Source of the DNA: Calditrichota bacterium
Lineage (GTDB): Bacteria; Zixibacteria; MSB-5A5; GN15; FEB-12
Assembly: GCA_030641085.1 (NCBI GenBank)
Contig: DAOWIC010000331.1
Location: forward strand, 1-5,375
Reading direction: 5' to 3'
DNA length: 5,375 bases
The notes beneath the pieces are model-generated. The model was not told where the DNA came from, did not search any database, and worked only from the letters and a program-made list of their open reading frames with translations. Shown here in pieces: positions 5,297-5,375 of this stretch. Numbering within the stretch: the stretch's first letter is position 1; each line of letters opens with the position of its first letter. The position numbers were made by a program, and so were the translations under genes.

Positions 5297-5375
5297 ATGA
5301 AAATCGGCATACTTACCGGGGGCGGCGACTGCCCCGGCCTAAACGCAGTTATCAGGGCCATTGTCTACAAAGGCA
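5297..5375 (+). CDS. pfkA: 6-phosphofructokinase (PfkA family), N-terminal fragment
   Basis: The first 26 codons are present; the gene continues past the right edge. The translation starts MKIGILTGGGDCPGLN and continues AVIRAIVYKG. This is the N-terminal nucleotide-phosphate-binding glycine loop of the PfkA family (GGD-x-PG-x-N-x-x-IR), a cytoplasmic enzyme phosphorylating fructose 6-phosphate in glycolysis. The form TGGGDCPGLNAVIRA, with an extra Gly in place of the Ser of E. coli-type TSGGDAPGMN, is typical of the mixed-substrate branch that includes actinobacterial-type PPi- and ATP-dependent enzymes. The residues that decide ATP versus PPi lie beyond the window. GAGGG ten bases upstream and a near-consensus promoter support this start. 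Confidence 0.9.
   Translation, partial: MKIGILTGGGDCPGLNAVIRAIVYKG

Noticed and set aside
1..5375. CRISPR array, tRNA or insertion sequence
   Set aside because: No regularly spaced repeats, no cloverleaf-like sequence, no transposase or terminal inverted repeats with target duplications were seen on either strand.

Overview
The window looks like chromosomal DNA of a Gram-negative bacterium. Supporting this are a start of a KdsB-like enzyme (Kdo activation for lipopolysaccharide), a GatC subunit (indirect Asn/Gln tRNA charging), a secreted protease with a lipoprotein-carrier-like domain, moderately high GC, and sigma70-type promoters. The phylum cannot be fixed from sequence alone. A deep lineage outside the well-studied Proteobacteria, for example within the FCB group, fits the gene mix but is a guess. 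No mobile element, CRISPR array, tRNA or rRNA was seen.

Layout, left to right. On the minus strand, gatC (367 to 80) is followed by the first 26 codons of a kdsB-like gene, with stop and start sharing one base. gatC has a near-consensus promoter placed so close to its ATG that the transcript should be leaderless. A divergent 220-base gap leads to a plus-strand, single-domain receiver-like protein (588-956) that has lost most of its phosphorylation pocket. Convergent to it lies a minus-strand pair: a GT22/Alg9-like membrane glycosyltransferase (3473 to 1932) and a GNAT acetyltransferase (1948 to 1076) that overlap by 17 bases. A weak hairpin terminator lies in the 119-base gap between the convergent ends.

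Diverging from the glycosyltransferase is a plus-strand exported protein (3594-5168). It has a signal peptide, a LolA/lipoprotein-carrier-like region and a two-lobed retropepsin-like aspartic protease. Its coding sequence contains a perfect 12-bp inverted repeat aligned to codons. After a structured 3' region and a good sigma70 promoter, a 6-phosphofructokinase gene begins (5297) and runs off the window.

The gene groups look functionally separate: translation plus lipopolysaccharide precursor synthesis, an orphan signalling-fold protein, a cell-envelope glycan modification pair, an envelope protease, and glycolysis. I do not see a clear new multi-gene system. The most unusual items are the degenerate receiver, the codon-aligned hairpin in the protease gene, the leaderless gatC promoter, and the carrier-protease fusion.
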